DNA of 17,254 bases from Candidatus Accumulibacter sp. UBA704 (GTDB lineage Bacteria > Pseudomonadota > Gammaproteobacteria > Burkholderiales > Rhodocyclaceae), in assembly GCA_002304785.1 (NCBI GenBank), contig DBMG01000086.1, forward strand, positions 2,676 through 19,929. Direction: 5' to 3'. Below are positions 8,142-16,800 of the stretch, piece after piece (the stretch's first letter is position 1; the number at the start of each line of letters is the position of its first letter). Both the position numbers and the translations under genes were made by a program. Under the pieces are notes generated by a model, which did not search any database, was not told the DNA's origin, and worked only from the letters and a program-made list of their open reading frames with translations.

Positions 8142-9526
8142 CGACAGGCCGCCTGGGCGCATGGCTTCCTGCCAGCCTCTTCGCCCGCATGGCTCTGATC
8201 CTGCTGGCCGGGTTGCTCGCCGCACAATCGCTGAGCCTGTGGTTGCACTGGGGAGAACGGGCTACCGTCGTCACCGAAGCACGCGGCCTGCGCATGGCCG
8301 ACCGCATTGCCGACGCGGTACGCCTGCTGGAGGCCGACTCGACCCCGCGGCATCAGCGCGCTATCGCGCAGCTTCGGTCGGACGACCTGCACGTGACGAT
8401 GATCGAGGAAAGCCAGGTTTCGCCCAACAGCCCACGCGGACAGATCCATTCGAGCATCGCCGCGCGCCTCGGCGGCGAACGCGACATCCGTTCGCCGGGC
8501 GGCATGGGCGGCGGGATGGGCATGGGCATGGGAGCCGGGATGGGCCGCATGCAGCAGGACTCGGGCGTGCGCAGTTTCGACCTGCGCCTGAACGACGGCC
8601 AGTGGGTGCGCATCGTGGCTACCCTCAAGGCCGGCACCCCGGCCTTGCCGAGTGATTTCTACGTGCACCTTGTGGCGTCTCTGGCCATCGTCGTACTGGT
8701 CGTCATGCTGGTGGTCCGCCAGGCCACCAAGCCCCTGCAGCAACTCGCGCAGGCGGCGGACAGCCTGGGGCAGAATCTCGACGCACCGCCGCTTGACGAG
8801 ACGGGATCGACCGAGGTGCGTACCGCCGCGCAAGCCTTCAACCGCATGCGAGACAAGATCCGAAGCCTGATCAACGAGCGTTCCCGCGCCCTGGCCGCCG
8901 TTTCGCATGACCTGCGTACGCCGCTCACCCGCCTGCGCCTGCGCAGCGAACTGATCGACGACGAGCGCCTGCGCCTCCAGATGGCCGCCGATCTCGATGC
9001 CATGGCCCAGATGATCGACGCCACGCTCGACTACCTGCGCGGCCTGCGTGAAGACGAGGTCGTTCGCCCTATCGATATCGACGCTCTGATGAACAGCCTG
9101 GCCGAGGACTCTGCCGCGCTGGGTCGCGGAATCAGCGTCGAAGGTAAAGCCATGGCGTCCTATCCCGGCCGCCTCTCTGCGCTGCGCCGGGCCATCCAGA
9201 ACCTGATCGACAACGCGTTCAAATACGGTCGCACCCCGCGCATCCGCATCGAAGACGCCCCGGATGCGCTACGGCTGATTGTCGAAGACGATGGCCCGGG
9301 CATCCCGCCCGAAGCCCTGCCCCGGGTCACCGACCCTTATTTCCGTCCCGATGCCGCGCGCGCGTTGGATACCGGCGGAGTCGGACTCGGACTCTCCATC
9401 GTCAAAGACGTCGCACTGCTGCATGGCGGCGAACTGCGCCTCGCCAACCGGCCTGAAGGCGGGTTGTTGGCCACGCTGGTATTGCCCAGAAAAGGCGGAT
9501 CCGACACAAGCCCGCAGTCTATGTAG
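8138..9526 (+). CDS. EnvZ-like sensor histidine kinase with a Met-rich periplasmic insert
   Basis: A 462-aa inner-membrane kinase, partner of the preceding regulator. The first membrane segment is at about residues 12-32, the periplasmic domain at 33-172, the second membrane segment at about 173-195, then HAMP (to about 245). The HisKA box is AAVSHDLRTPLTRLRLRSEL with the phospho-acceptor His257. The ATPase domain shows NLIDNAFKYG, EDDGPGIP and GGVGLGLSIVKD. The periplasmic domain contains an unusual Gly/Met run at residues 121-140 with six Met in 16 residues (123, 127, 129, 131, 135, 138). Such clusters can bind Cu(I) or Ag(I) in other proteins; here that is inference. The alternative is a flexible linker. 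The 3' end overlaps the convergent small gene by 8 bp. Confidence 0.96.
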   Translation: MTTGRLGAWLPASLFARMALILLAGLLAAQSLSLWLHWGERATVVTEARGLRMADRIADAVRLLEADSTPRHQRAIAQLRSDDLHVTMIEESQVSPNSPRGQIHSSIAARLGGERDIRSPGGMGGGMGMGMGAGMGRMQQDSGVRSFDLRLNDGQWVRIVATLKAGTPALPSDFYVHLVASLAIVVLVVMLVVRQATKPLQQLAQAADSLGQNLDAPPLDETGSTEVRTAAQAFNRMRDKIRSLINERSRALAAVSHDLRTPLTRLRLRSELIDDERLRLQMAADLDAMAQMIDATLDYLRGLREDEVVRPIDIDALMNSLAEDSAALGRGISVEGKAMASYPGRLSALRRAIQNLIDNAFKYGRTPRIRIEDAPDALRLIVEDDGPGIPPEALPRVTDPYFRPDAARALDTGGVGLGLSIVKDVALLHGGELRLANRPEGGLLATLVLPRKGGSDTSPQSM

Positions 9527-9860
9527 CTGAAACCTCGCGTTCGACGCGCACCATCCCGCCGACCATGTAACAGTCATCGCAGGCGGAAGCCAGCATCTTG
9601 CCGGATTTCCGGTGCGTACAGCGAAACTCGGGGGAAAGCGGAACCAGCTGGCAGACGATGGTTCCGATGACATGACCATCGATGGCCTTCGCCGCCTGTT
9701 CTGCGCCTTCGGTCATGTTGATCATGCAGAACGTGCGGCGCGGATATTCATTCCGGCAGAAGAGGCGGATATTGTCGACCACGCCATACGGCGCGCATGA
9801 CCGGGCACTGTCGGCAAGAATGTCGTTCGGGGCGACGTAATCCCGGTCATCTATGCTCAT
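9519..9860 (-). CDS. Cys-rich 113-aa hypothetical protein
   Basis: I do not recognise a family. The 113-aa product has no signal peptide or membrane segment and contains eight cysteines, including a C-terminal CDDC and single Cys within RLFCRN, RRTFCMIN, TIVCQL and FRCTHRK. The central part alternates short hydrophobic strands, which suggests a small beta-rich fold. The Cys spacing could suit metal binding, but no standard zinc-finger spacing is seen. The ATG at 9860 was chosen because GGAG lies 6 nt upstream; a GTG at 9878 is possible. It lies 27 nt downstream of the next small gene, probably in one operon, and its stop overlaps the kinase stop by 8 bp on the other strand. Confidence 0.7.
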   Translation of the reverse strand: MSIDDRDYVAPNDILADSARSCAPYGVVDNIRLFCRNEYPRRTFCMINMTEGAEQAAKAIDGHVIGTIVCQLVPLSPEFRCTHRKSGKMLASACDDCYMVGGMVRVEREVSAT

Positions 9861-9887
9861 GCCTGTCTCCACCATCACGCTATTCTT

Positions 9888-10196
9888 TCAGTTAACTTCC
9901 CGCGAACTGCCGCCCATCTTGACGAACACGACGACGGTGGTGAACCCAAACAGGATGCAGTGCCAATGCCGCGAAGCGGCCAGCGCGTCCATGGTCTTTT
10001 CAAAACACACCAGGAAGCCGCAGTGATCGGGACTCTCATCGCTTTTCTTCGGCAGGGGCAGAATCGTGCTTATCTTGCCGTAATGGCTGGCCACCCTGCC
10101 GAGTTCGCCCCTGACCTCTTCCACGGATGCCAGATTCCCCAAGGATTCGATTTCAGGCGAGGGCCTGTGCCGCGACCAATTCAGGCTAGCATTCAT
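9888..10196 (-). CDS. 102-aa hypothetical protein
   Basis: A 102-aa protein of unknown function. The middle (SVEEVRGELGRVASHYGKISTILPLPKK) reads as an amphipathic helix followed by a beta strand. It continues with GFLVCFEKTMDALAASRHWHCILFGFTTVVVFVKM, a strand-helix-strand pattern reminiscent of small ferredoxin-like/RRM-type folds. This is a guess from the pattern, not a match. The ATG at 10196 has GGGAG 8 nt upstream and is preferred over the ATG at 10202, which sits too close to that sequence. It lies between the DUF2934 gene (107-nt gap) and the Cys-rich gene (27-nt gap), all on the minus strand. Confidence 0.65.
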   Translation of the reverse strand: MNASLNWSRHRPSPEIESLGNLASVEEVRGELGRVASHYGKISTILPLPKKSDESPDHCGFLVCFEKTMDALAASRHWHCILFGFTTVVVFVKMGGSSREVN

Positions 10197-10303
10197 CTGC
10201 ATCACTCCCTGGGCGCCATGGCGATGATCCGATAACCGCAAGGTCATGATCAGCCGCGAACCTTTCCAACGGCCTCCGCATCCATTTCTTCCCGCCCCAG
10301 ATC

Positions 10304-10525
10304 TCAAATGGCCATACGGGCCAGATCACCGCCTGCCTCGAATTCCTGCTCCGCCACCAGCCAGTCGTCCAGTTCGCCGCCCGGTGCAAAGCCTCGCCGT
10401 TCCGCCTTGAAATACGCCGCCATGGCGATATGTTGCAGGCGCTGGCATTCATCGAGCGCAGCCTCGGCTACGACGATTGCGGCGTTTTTCGCCTTGGTGG
10501 TCTTGCTGCGGGTTGTCGGCTTCAT
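10304..10525 (-). CDS. DUF2934-family small protein
   Basis: A 73-aa protein with a basic N-terminus (KPTTRSKTTKAK) followed by the DUF2934 signature. IAMAAYFKAERRGFAPGG and ELDDWLVAEQEF match the family pattern of an AYxxAExRGF helix and an EDWLxAE helix. The function of the family is not established; members are common in Proteobacteria with respiratory flexibility. The ATG at 10525 was chosen because GGAG lies 6 nt upstream, rather than the ATG 12 nt earlier. It is the first gene of a probable three-gene minus-strand set and is divergent from the PAS kinase gene, with a 252-bp regulatory region between them. Confidence 0.8.
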   Translation of the reverse strand: MKPTTRSKTTKAKNAAIVVAEAALDECQRLQHIAMAAYFKAERRGFAPGGELDDWLVAEQEFEAGGDLARMAI

Positions 10526-10641
10526 TCCTCTCTCCATTCCGGTGGTAAGTCAATAGGCAAGTCGGATGCACCATGGGCTAAAAAGGCCGCCCCCGCTGGG
10601 CTTCCGACCAGACAACCTTATCAGACAAGACCACAGCGGCA

Positions 10642-10671
10642 ATACGTGACGGCGCTTATACGTGTCGGCAC
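10642..10671. repeat. Imperfect 14-bp direct repeat, 16-bp period
   Basis: ATACGTGACGGCGC (10642-10655) and ATACGTGTCGGCAC (10658-10671) match at 12 of 14 positions. They lie about 107 nt upstream of the PAS kinase start and 117 bp from the divergent DUF2934 start. A likely role is a double operator for a regulator of one or both genes. The encoded FixJ-type regulator or an outside factor are candidates. Confidence 0.5.
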
Positions 10672-10696
10672 CTATGCTGGAACAGCCCCGGTGAAC

Positions 10697-10710
10697 ATTG
10701 ACCAGTCAAT
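10697..10710. promoter_or_regulatory. ATTGAC-CA-GTCAAT inverted repeat
   Basis: Six-bp perfect arms flank a 2-bp spacer, 67 nt upstream of the PAS kinase start. It resembles an Fnr/Crp-type dyad in its outer bases (TTGA...TCAA), but the spacer is 2 nt shorter than in a normal Fnr box. It also contains TTGACC, a possible -35 hexamer, with only a poor -10 (TAGCTT) at 17 bp. Confidence 0.4.
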
Positions 10711-10777
10711 GGCGATGCTCTAGCTTCCCGATTGCAGGGAGCGAAAAACAAGACGTGCAGCAGACAAGGAGAACGAG

Positions 10778-13066
10778 TTGATTGATCGGCGGGTACATAA
10801 GCCATCGCAAGCTGAAGGGCCGATCCTGCGCACCCCGTCCGTGAAAAGACAGCGGTTGAGCGAGAAACTCTATCTGCCACTGGTTGATCATGCCCTGCCC
10901 GACGCACTGATCGTGCACGATCATTTCGGTAGGCTTATCGAAGTCAACAACCGCGCGTGCATCGGCTTCGGCTATTCGCGCGCGACACTGTTGACGCTGC
11001 GGATCATCGATCTTGAGCAGGAACCGGACCTCGCCACTGCCCAGGCCGAATGGAGCCGGCTCAAGCCCGATATCCCGGCAGTGCGCCTTGGGCAGTACCG
11101 TCGAGCCGATGGCAGCACGTTTCCCGTGGAAATCCATTTCACTTGCCACGAAACAGGCGGCAATCGGTTCTATATCCGAGTTATCCGCGACATCTCCGAG
11201 CGCAAGCGAACCCGCGACGCCCAACTGCGCAGCGAACTGCTGTTCCGCAAGATACTCCGCTATGCCACGACCGGAATTGCCATCACCGACTGGGCGGGCA
11301 AGTTCGAGCAATGCAATCCGGCTTATTGCCGTCTGGTCGGCTACACGGAGGATGAACTGAAGTCGATTGATTTTGCCGTGCTGATCCATCCCGACGATCT
11401 CGACGCCAACCTGCACGACATCGAGGATCTCAAATCGGGCAAGGTGCCCGATTTCATCATCGAGAACCGTTACGTCCGCAAGGACGGGCGCGTCGTCTGG
11501 GCGCAAAAGTTCGTCTCGGCGCTCCCCGACGAAACGGGCAAGCCCGCCCGCTTGCTGGCGCTGGTCAACGACATCACCGAGCGCAAGCACGTCGAGATGG
11601 CACTCGCGGAACGCGAAGCCCAGTACCGCGCGGTGATCGAAACGGCGGCGGACGGGTTCTGGATGCTCGATGAGAAGGGCCGGATCCTGGCGACCAATGA
11701 AGCCTATGCCCGCAAGTCTGGCTACACGCAGGAGGAGCTTCTGGGCATGAGCATCTCCAGGCTCGAGGCGGAGGAATCGCCCGAGGAAGTCGCTCGTCAT
11801 GTTTCCCGAGTCCGGCAATACGGCAGCGACCTGTTCGAGACGTGGCACCGTACCAAGACCGGCGAACGCTGGCCCGTGGAGGTGAACACCTCCTACTGGC
11901 CGCGCGCCGGGCGTCTGTTCGCCTTTCTCCGCGACATCACCGAGCGCCGGCTGGCGGCACAGGCGCTGCAGGAGAGCGAAGCGCGCTTTCGCGCCACCTT
12001 CGAGCAGGCGGCTGTGGGTATCGCGCACGTCGCGCCGGACGGCCACTGGCTGCGCTTCAACCGCAAACTCTGCGACATTGTCGGTTACACCCATGAGGAA
12101 CTGGTGACAAAACGGTTCCAGGACATCAGCCATCCGGACGAAGTGGACGTGCACGTATCGCTGATGAAACGGATGCTCGCCGGCGAAATGACTACAATGT
12201 CCGTGGAGAAACGCTATATCCGCAAGGACGGCAGCACGATCTGGGTCAACCTGACGGTAACCCTGACCCGGACTGCGGACGGTGCACCGGACTACTTCAT
12301 ATCGGTCACCGAGGACATCAGCGAGCGCAAATGCACCGAAGCAGCCCTGCATGCCCTCTACGCCGAAATGGAGCAGTTGAACCATTTCCAGATCGCGAAC
12401 CAGACCGCCGCGGCGTTTGCGCACGAGCTCAACCAGCCACTCAACGCCTTGGCCTCTTATTCGGAAGCCGCCCTGCGCCTTCTGCGTGCAGGCAATCCCC
12501 GCCCCGACCGACTGAGTCACGCCATCGAGAGCAGCGCGCAGCAAGCGCAACGCGCCGGGCGCGTGGTGCGAGAGTTCCTGAGTTTCATGAACCAGCAGGA
12601 AATCCCGACCGAACCGATGAATCTCAACGAAATCGTGCGCAAGGTTCTCGCGCGGGTCGAGGCGGATGGTTTCAATACCTCCAGCTTCCACGTCGATCTT
12701 GATCCGAGCCTGGCTCCGGTACGTGGAAACCGCCTGCAGGTGGAGAAGGTGTTGATCAACCTGATCGAAAACAGCATCGAAGCCATGCACCAGGCCGGCA
12801 TCGGCAAGCGGGCAATTGCCATCACGGTACGTACCGCCGCGGACGAGGCCATGGCCCAGGTCACGGTCACCGACAGCGGACCGGGCATCGACAAGGAGAC
12901 GCTGCACCGCATCTTCGATCCTTTTTTCAGTACCAAGCCCAAGGGGCTTGGCATGGGGCTGGCCATCAGCCGCGCGATCATCGAATCGCATGGCGGGCAG
13001 CTCTGGGTCGACTCCCAACCGGGAGCCGGAGCCAGTTTTCACTTCACGCTACCTTTTGCCGAATGA
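10778..13066 (+). CDS. Soluble four-PAS sensor histidine kinase
   Basis: A 762-aa cytoplasmic kinase without membrane segments. Four PAS domains (about residues 25-145, 146-270, 280-391, 400-518) each end in the PAC-like ISERKR / ITERKH / ITERRL / ISERKC. Then come HisKA with FAHELNQPLNALASYSEAAL (His549, the HELNQPL form of FixL/DctB-type kinases) and the ATPase domain with NLIENSIEAM, DSGPGID and GLGMGLAISRAIIESHGG. The start is TTG, supported by AAGGAG exactly 6 nt upstream; no in-frame ATG occurs for several hundred codons. No FixL-like haem-histidine motif is evident, so the sensed signal (redox, flavin, small aromatic, etc.) is open. The stop overlaps the next gene (ATGA), so the two are coupled as a two-component system. 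Confidence 0.95.
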   Translation: MIDRRVHKPSQAEGPILRTPSVKRQRLSEKLYLPLVDHALPDALIVHDHFGRLIEVNNRACIGFGYSRATLLTLRIIDLEQEPDLATAQAEWSRLKPDIPAVRLGQYRRADGSTFPVEIHFTCHETGGNRFYIRVIRDISERKRTRDAQLRSELLFRKILRYATTGIAITDWAGKFEQCNPAYCRLVGYTEDELKSIDFAVLIHPDDLDANLHDIEDLKSGKVPDFIIENRYVRKDGRVVWAQKFVSALPDETGKPARLLALVNDITERKHVEMALAEREAQYRAVIETAADGFWMLDEKGRILATNEAYARKSGYTQEELLGMSISRLEAEESPEEVARHVSRVRQYGSDLFETWHRTKTGERWPVEVNTSYWPRAGRLFAFLRDITERRLAAQALQESEARFRATFEQAAVGIAHVAPDGHWLRFNRKLCDIVGYTHEELVTKRFQDISHPDEVDVHVSLMKRMLAGEMTTMSVEKRYIRKDGSTIWVNLTVTLTRTADGAPDYFISVTEDISERKCTEAALHALYAEMEQLNHFQIANQTAAAFAHELNQPLNALASYSEAALRLLRAGNPRPDRLSHAIESSAQQAQRAGRVVREFLSFMNQQEIPTEPMNLNEIVRKVLARVEADGFNTSSFHVDLDPSLAPVRGNRLQVEKVLINLIENSIEAMHQAGIGKRAIAITVRTAADEAMAQVTVTDSGPGIDKETLHRIFDPFFSTKPKGLGMGLAISRAIIESHGGQLWVDSQPGAGASFHFTLPFAE

Positions 13067-13734
13067 ACTCGACCACCGAACCCACCGTATTCGTCGTCGA
13101 TGACGACCCCGCCGTCCGTGACAGCCTCAGCCTGCTGCTCGAAACCGAAGGACTCAGCGTCGAATGCCATGAAAGCGCCGAATCCTTTCTTGCAGCCTAT
13201 CGCGATGATCGTCCCGGCTGCCTGATCCTGGACGTGCGCATGCATCCGATGAGCGGCCCGGAACTCCAAGCCGAACTGGTGCGCGCCGGTAGCCGTCTGC
13301 CAATCATATTCCTGACCGCGCACGGCGATATTCCCATGACCGTGCGCGCCATGAAGGCAGGCGCCCGCGACTTCCTGACCAAGCCGATCAACGGCACGGA
13401 ACTGCTGGACCGGGTGCACGCCGTGCTACGCAGCGAACGGGAACGCCAGGACGGGCTGGAGATGCTGGCGCGTGAACGCAAGCGCCTCGAGGAGCTGACC
13501 CAGCGAGAGCACGAGGTCATGATGCTGGCGCTCGCCGGACGCGCCAACAAGGCCATCGCCAAACAACTAGGCATCAGCTATCGCACTGTGGAGATCCATC
13601 GCTCGCACATTCTGCAAAAGACAGGGACGGCCAACATGCTCGAACTTGCGCAACTCGCCAGCACATGCGGTTTAAGTGTCGACGGCGGCGAGACGGGCAA
13701 CAACAGCCTGCGGCCGCCAGAACGCGAGGAATGA
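13063..13734 (+). CDS. FixJ-type LuxR/NarL-family response regulator
   Basis: A 223-aa regulator, partner of the four-PAS kinase. The receiver domain (about residues 8-125) has VVDDDPAVRDSL, the phospho-acceptor Asp57 in LILDVRM, the Thr in FLTAHGDIPMTVRAMKAGA and the Lys in FLTKPING. A charged linker leads to the HTH (about 145-200): LTQREHEVMMLALAGRANKAIAKQLGISYRTVEIHRSHI, typical of the FixJ/TtrR/StyR branch. It starts inside the kinase stop with a 4-bp overlap. A non-conserved tail of about 25 residues follows the HTH. No obvious catabolic or respiratory target gene lies next to it within the window, so the regulon is unknown. Confidence 0.95.
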   Translation: MNSTTEPTVFVVDDDPAVRDSLSLLLETEGLSVECHESAESFLAAYRDDRPGCLILDVRMHPMSGPELQAELVRAGSRLPIIFLTAHGDIPMTVRAMKAGARDFLTKPINGTELLDRVHAVLRSERERQDGLEMLARERKRLEELTQREHEVMMLALAGRANKAIAKQLGISYRTVEIHRSHILQKTGTANMLELAQLASTCGLSVDGGETGNNSLRPPEREE

Positions 13735-13737
13735 CAT

Positions 13738-13761
13738 CCTCGGTCATCGACGACACCGAGG
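13738..13761. terminator. Hairpin between convergent genes
   Basis: CCTCGGT (13738-13744) and ACCGAGG (13755-13761) form a 7-bp stem with a 10-nt loop, 3 nt after the response regulator stop. No T-run follows in either direction, so intrinsic termination would be inefficient. The rest of the 121-bp spacer holds a second small hairpin (CGCGG / CCGCG, 13821-13836) and a TTTTGCAAAA palindrome (13789-13798), but no gene. Confidence 0.4.
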
Positions 13762-13855
13762 TCGAACCTGTAATGGGTAGCGGAGGAGTTTTGCAAAAGA
13801 AGGGGTCTGGCCCAACCCTGCGCGGAACTTCCCGCGTCACATCTCGGAAACACGT

Positions 13856-16800
13856 CTATTCGGAGCGCTGACCGACAATCAGCCGTGACAACCAAGTATC
13901 GACAGGTTCCGGGCGGCCGTAGAGATACCCTTGAAAAATCGCGGCACCACGCGTTTTGAGAAACGCTGCCTGGGCCTCGTTCTCCACGCCTTCCGCGACG
14001 ATCTGCAGGTTCAGGTGCCGTGCGACGGCAATGATCGTTTCCACCAGCGCCACGTCATTCACGTCGTCAGGAACATCGTCGATGAAACTCTTGTCGATCT
14101 TGAGTTCATGGATGGGCAGACGCTTCAGGTAGGCGAGGCTCGAATAGCCTGTTCCAAAATCGTCCATCGAAAAATGCAGACCGAGAGCTGTCAGGGTCGT
14201 CATTTTCGCAACCGCTTCTGCAAAATTTCCGATGACCAATCCCTCGGTCACCTCAAGCACAAGACGCGAAGGATCCGCGCCACTCGCGCCTATTTGGCGC
14301 CTGACCTCGTCAACAAAGTCGGGGCGATTGAAATGGCGGGGACTTACATTGACCGCGACGCGCAGCGAGATGCTTTCCCGATCAAGCCGTACCAGCAACT
14401 TGCACACTTCGCAAAGCATCCAGCGATCGATGGCCACAACAAGATCCGAGGCCTCGGCCAGCGGAATGAAAACCCCCGGCGAAATCAATCCACGCATCGG
14501 ATGCTCCCAGCGCACGAGTGCCTCGGCCCCCACCTGACGACCAAAGGCGTCGACTTGCGGCTGGACGAAAAGCCGCATTTGCCTCTTGTCGATCGCGAGA
14601 CGAAGCTCCCGTTCGAGTTCATAGCGCGCCTTGACGGCCTCGCCCATTTCGGACTCGAAAAACACCGCTTGCCCTCCGCCCGTCTCCTTGGCTTCGCGCA
14701 TCGCCATATCCGCCTGGCGCAGGACATCCGAGGCTGTTTCCTGTGCCATGGCCGGAAACATCGCAATTCCAATGCTGGCTTCGAGATGGATAGCTTCGCC
14801 TTCCAATTCGATTGACTCGCGCAGCGCGGCATTCAGCTTCTCCGCCACCGCCAACCCGGCTCGACCTGCCGAGTCACGTGATTGCTGCAGTCGAGGCAAC
14901 AGCACCGCGAATTCATCGGAATCGAGTCGCGCGAGCGTATCGTCGACGTGCAATATCTGGCTGAACCGCTTCGCCGCCGCTTTTAGAAGCGCATCGCCAA
15001 TCGCCAGGCCCCGAGCCTCATTGATGGTCTTGAAGCGGTCCAGATCGATTAGAAGCACAACTCCGAAACCACCATCGCGATGGGTATTTGCCACCACCTG
15101 GTCGAGTTGTTTGATGAACAGTTCGCGATTCGCCAGCCCCGTAAGACGATCACGCCAGGAAAGGTGCTCCGCTTCCGCCTGCGCGTCGCGAATTTCACTC
15201 AGGTCGGCAAAAACCGAAACGTAGTGCGTAACCTTGCCGAATTCATCCCGAACGCTGCTGATCGTCTGTAATTCGGGGAACACTTCCCCGCTCTTTCGCC
15301 GGTTCCAAACCTCTCCCGCCCAACTCCCGTGCAATTCCAGAGCATCCCACATGGCGCGGTGGAACGATTGATCGTGATAACCGGAGTTCAGGAGTTGCGG
15401 CGTCTTGCCCAACACATCCGCCACGGAGTATCCGGTGATCCGGCAGAAGGCGGGATTAACCAGGACTATTTTGGATGTCGTATCGGTAATCATAATGGCT
15501 TCGCCAGTCGTTTCGAAGACCCGCGCTGCCAGGCGCTGCTGTTCCTCGGTTCTCTTGCGTTCACTCAGGTCATGGCCGATCACCAACATCCCGCGTCGTC
15601 TGCCGTCTTCATGAAAAACGGGAACCCGCGTCACTTCGAACCGCCTCGACGAACCATCCGCAGCCCGAATATCTTCCTCGCTTCGGCTGAGGCCACCATT
15701 CCTCCACACGGCCTCGTCGCTCGATTCAGCGGATAACAGCCCGACCAAATCCCTTGCCGCCCAACTGACCAGGTCGGAAGTCCGTTTTCCGCGAAGGTCG
15801 ATTCCGTGCAACTTGAAGAACTCGCGCGCTGCCTTGTTGGCTTCCAACCAGCATCCTTCCCCATCCTTGAAGCAAACAATATCCGGCAATGCATTGATCA
15901 GCGCACGGTTAGCATCCCCGGCACCCGCCAATTGGTCCTGCAAACGCAGCAAGGGGGAAATCACCCATCGACCAAGTGCCACGTTCAAAACCAAGATGGC
16001 AATTAGGGCGACGACGACGATAGCCATTAACAATCGATTCCTGACGTCGATAGAGGCCCGGGAAAAATCGTCGAGGTAACCGCTTGATGCCACCACCCAG
16101 CCGAGCTCCCGATACTCGGTAAAGGCCGCCAACTTCTCGCGCGAGCTCGTATCACCGATCTCCTCGTTCCGCCAACGGTAGAACACCACGCCTTCACGTT
16201 GCTCGAGCATCTCCCTGAGCGTCGAACCGCTGTCGTTGATCAGCTCCTCGGAGAGCGCATTCTTGCCCTGCTTGGTCGGATGAACAAGGAAACGTCCGTA
16301 ATCCTCGCCTTTGTTCGCATTCAGAACGTAGGCGTATCCGGCCTTGCCGATGGTTAACTGGCGAACTTTGTCCAGGAGAGAATTCAGGCTGTCCGTCAAA
16401 TCCATCCCGACGAAGAGCAGGCCGATGACGCGCTGCGACGCGTCGCGTAACGGTATGTATTCGGTCATGTACTGGCGACCGAAGAGCGTCACTTGACCGA
16501 GAAACGATTGGCCAGCGAGAACTCTTGCGTAGCCGGGATGGCCTTTGCCGAGGAATGTACCTATCGCCGGGGTTCCATCTTCTTTTGTGACCGACGTGGT
16601 AATGCGCAGAAAATCGTCGCCCACTCTGACAAACACGGTTGCTACACTCCCCCCCGTGTCGCGACTGAATTGATTGACGAGCCGATGATCGATACCAAGC
16701 GGCTGTCCTCCAAGCTTGAGAACAGGGGCTTCAACATCGCCGATTCGCATCAACCGCGTCTCGTCGAGGGAGAATGTTCCCGGAAAGTACTGAAAAAAGA

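Noticed and set aside
10570..10605. GC-rich stretch followed by a T-run on the minus strand (terminator-like)
   Set aside because: No proper stem pairs ahead of the T-run and no minus-strand gene ends there, so a terminator has no purpose at this place.
10660..10680. Possible sigma-54 (-24/-12) promoter, GGCAC...GCT
   Set aside because: The spacing between the GG and GC elements is too short for a sigma-54 promoter.
10706..13042. Long open frame (over 700 codons) antisense to the four-PAS kinase
   Set aside because: Its product has no recognisable domain, it lies wholly opposite a gene with clear PAS and kinase motifs, and such mirror frames are common in GC-rich coding DNA.
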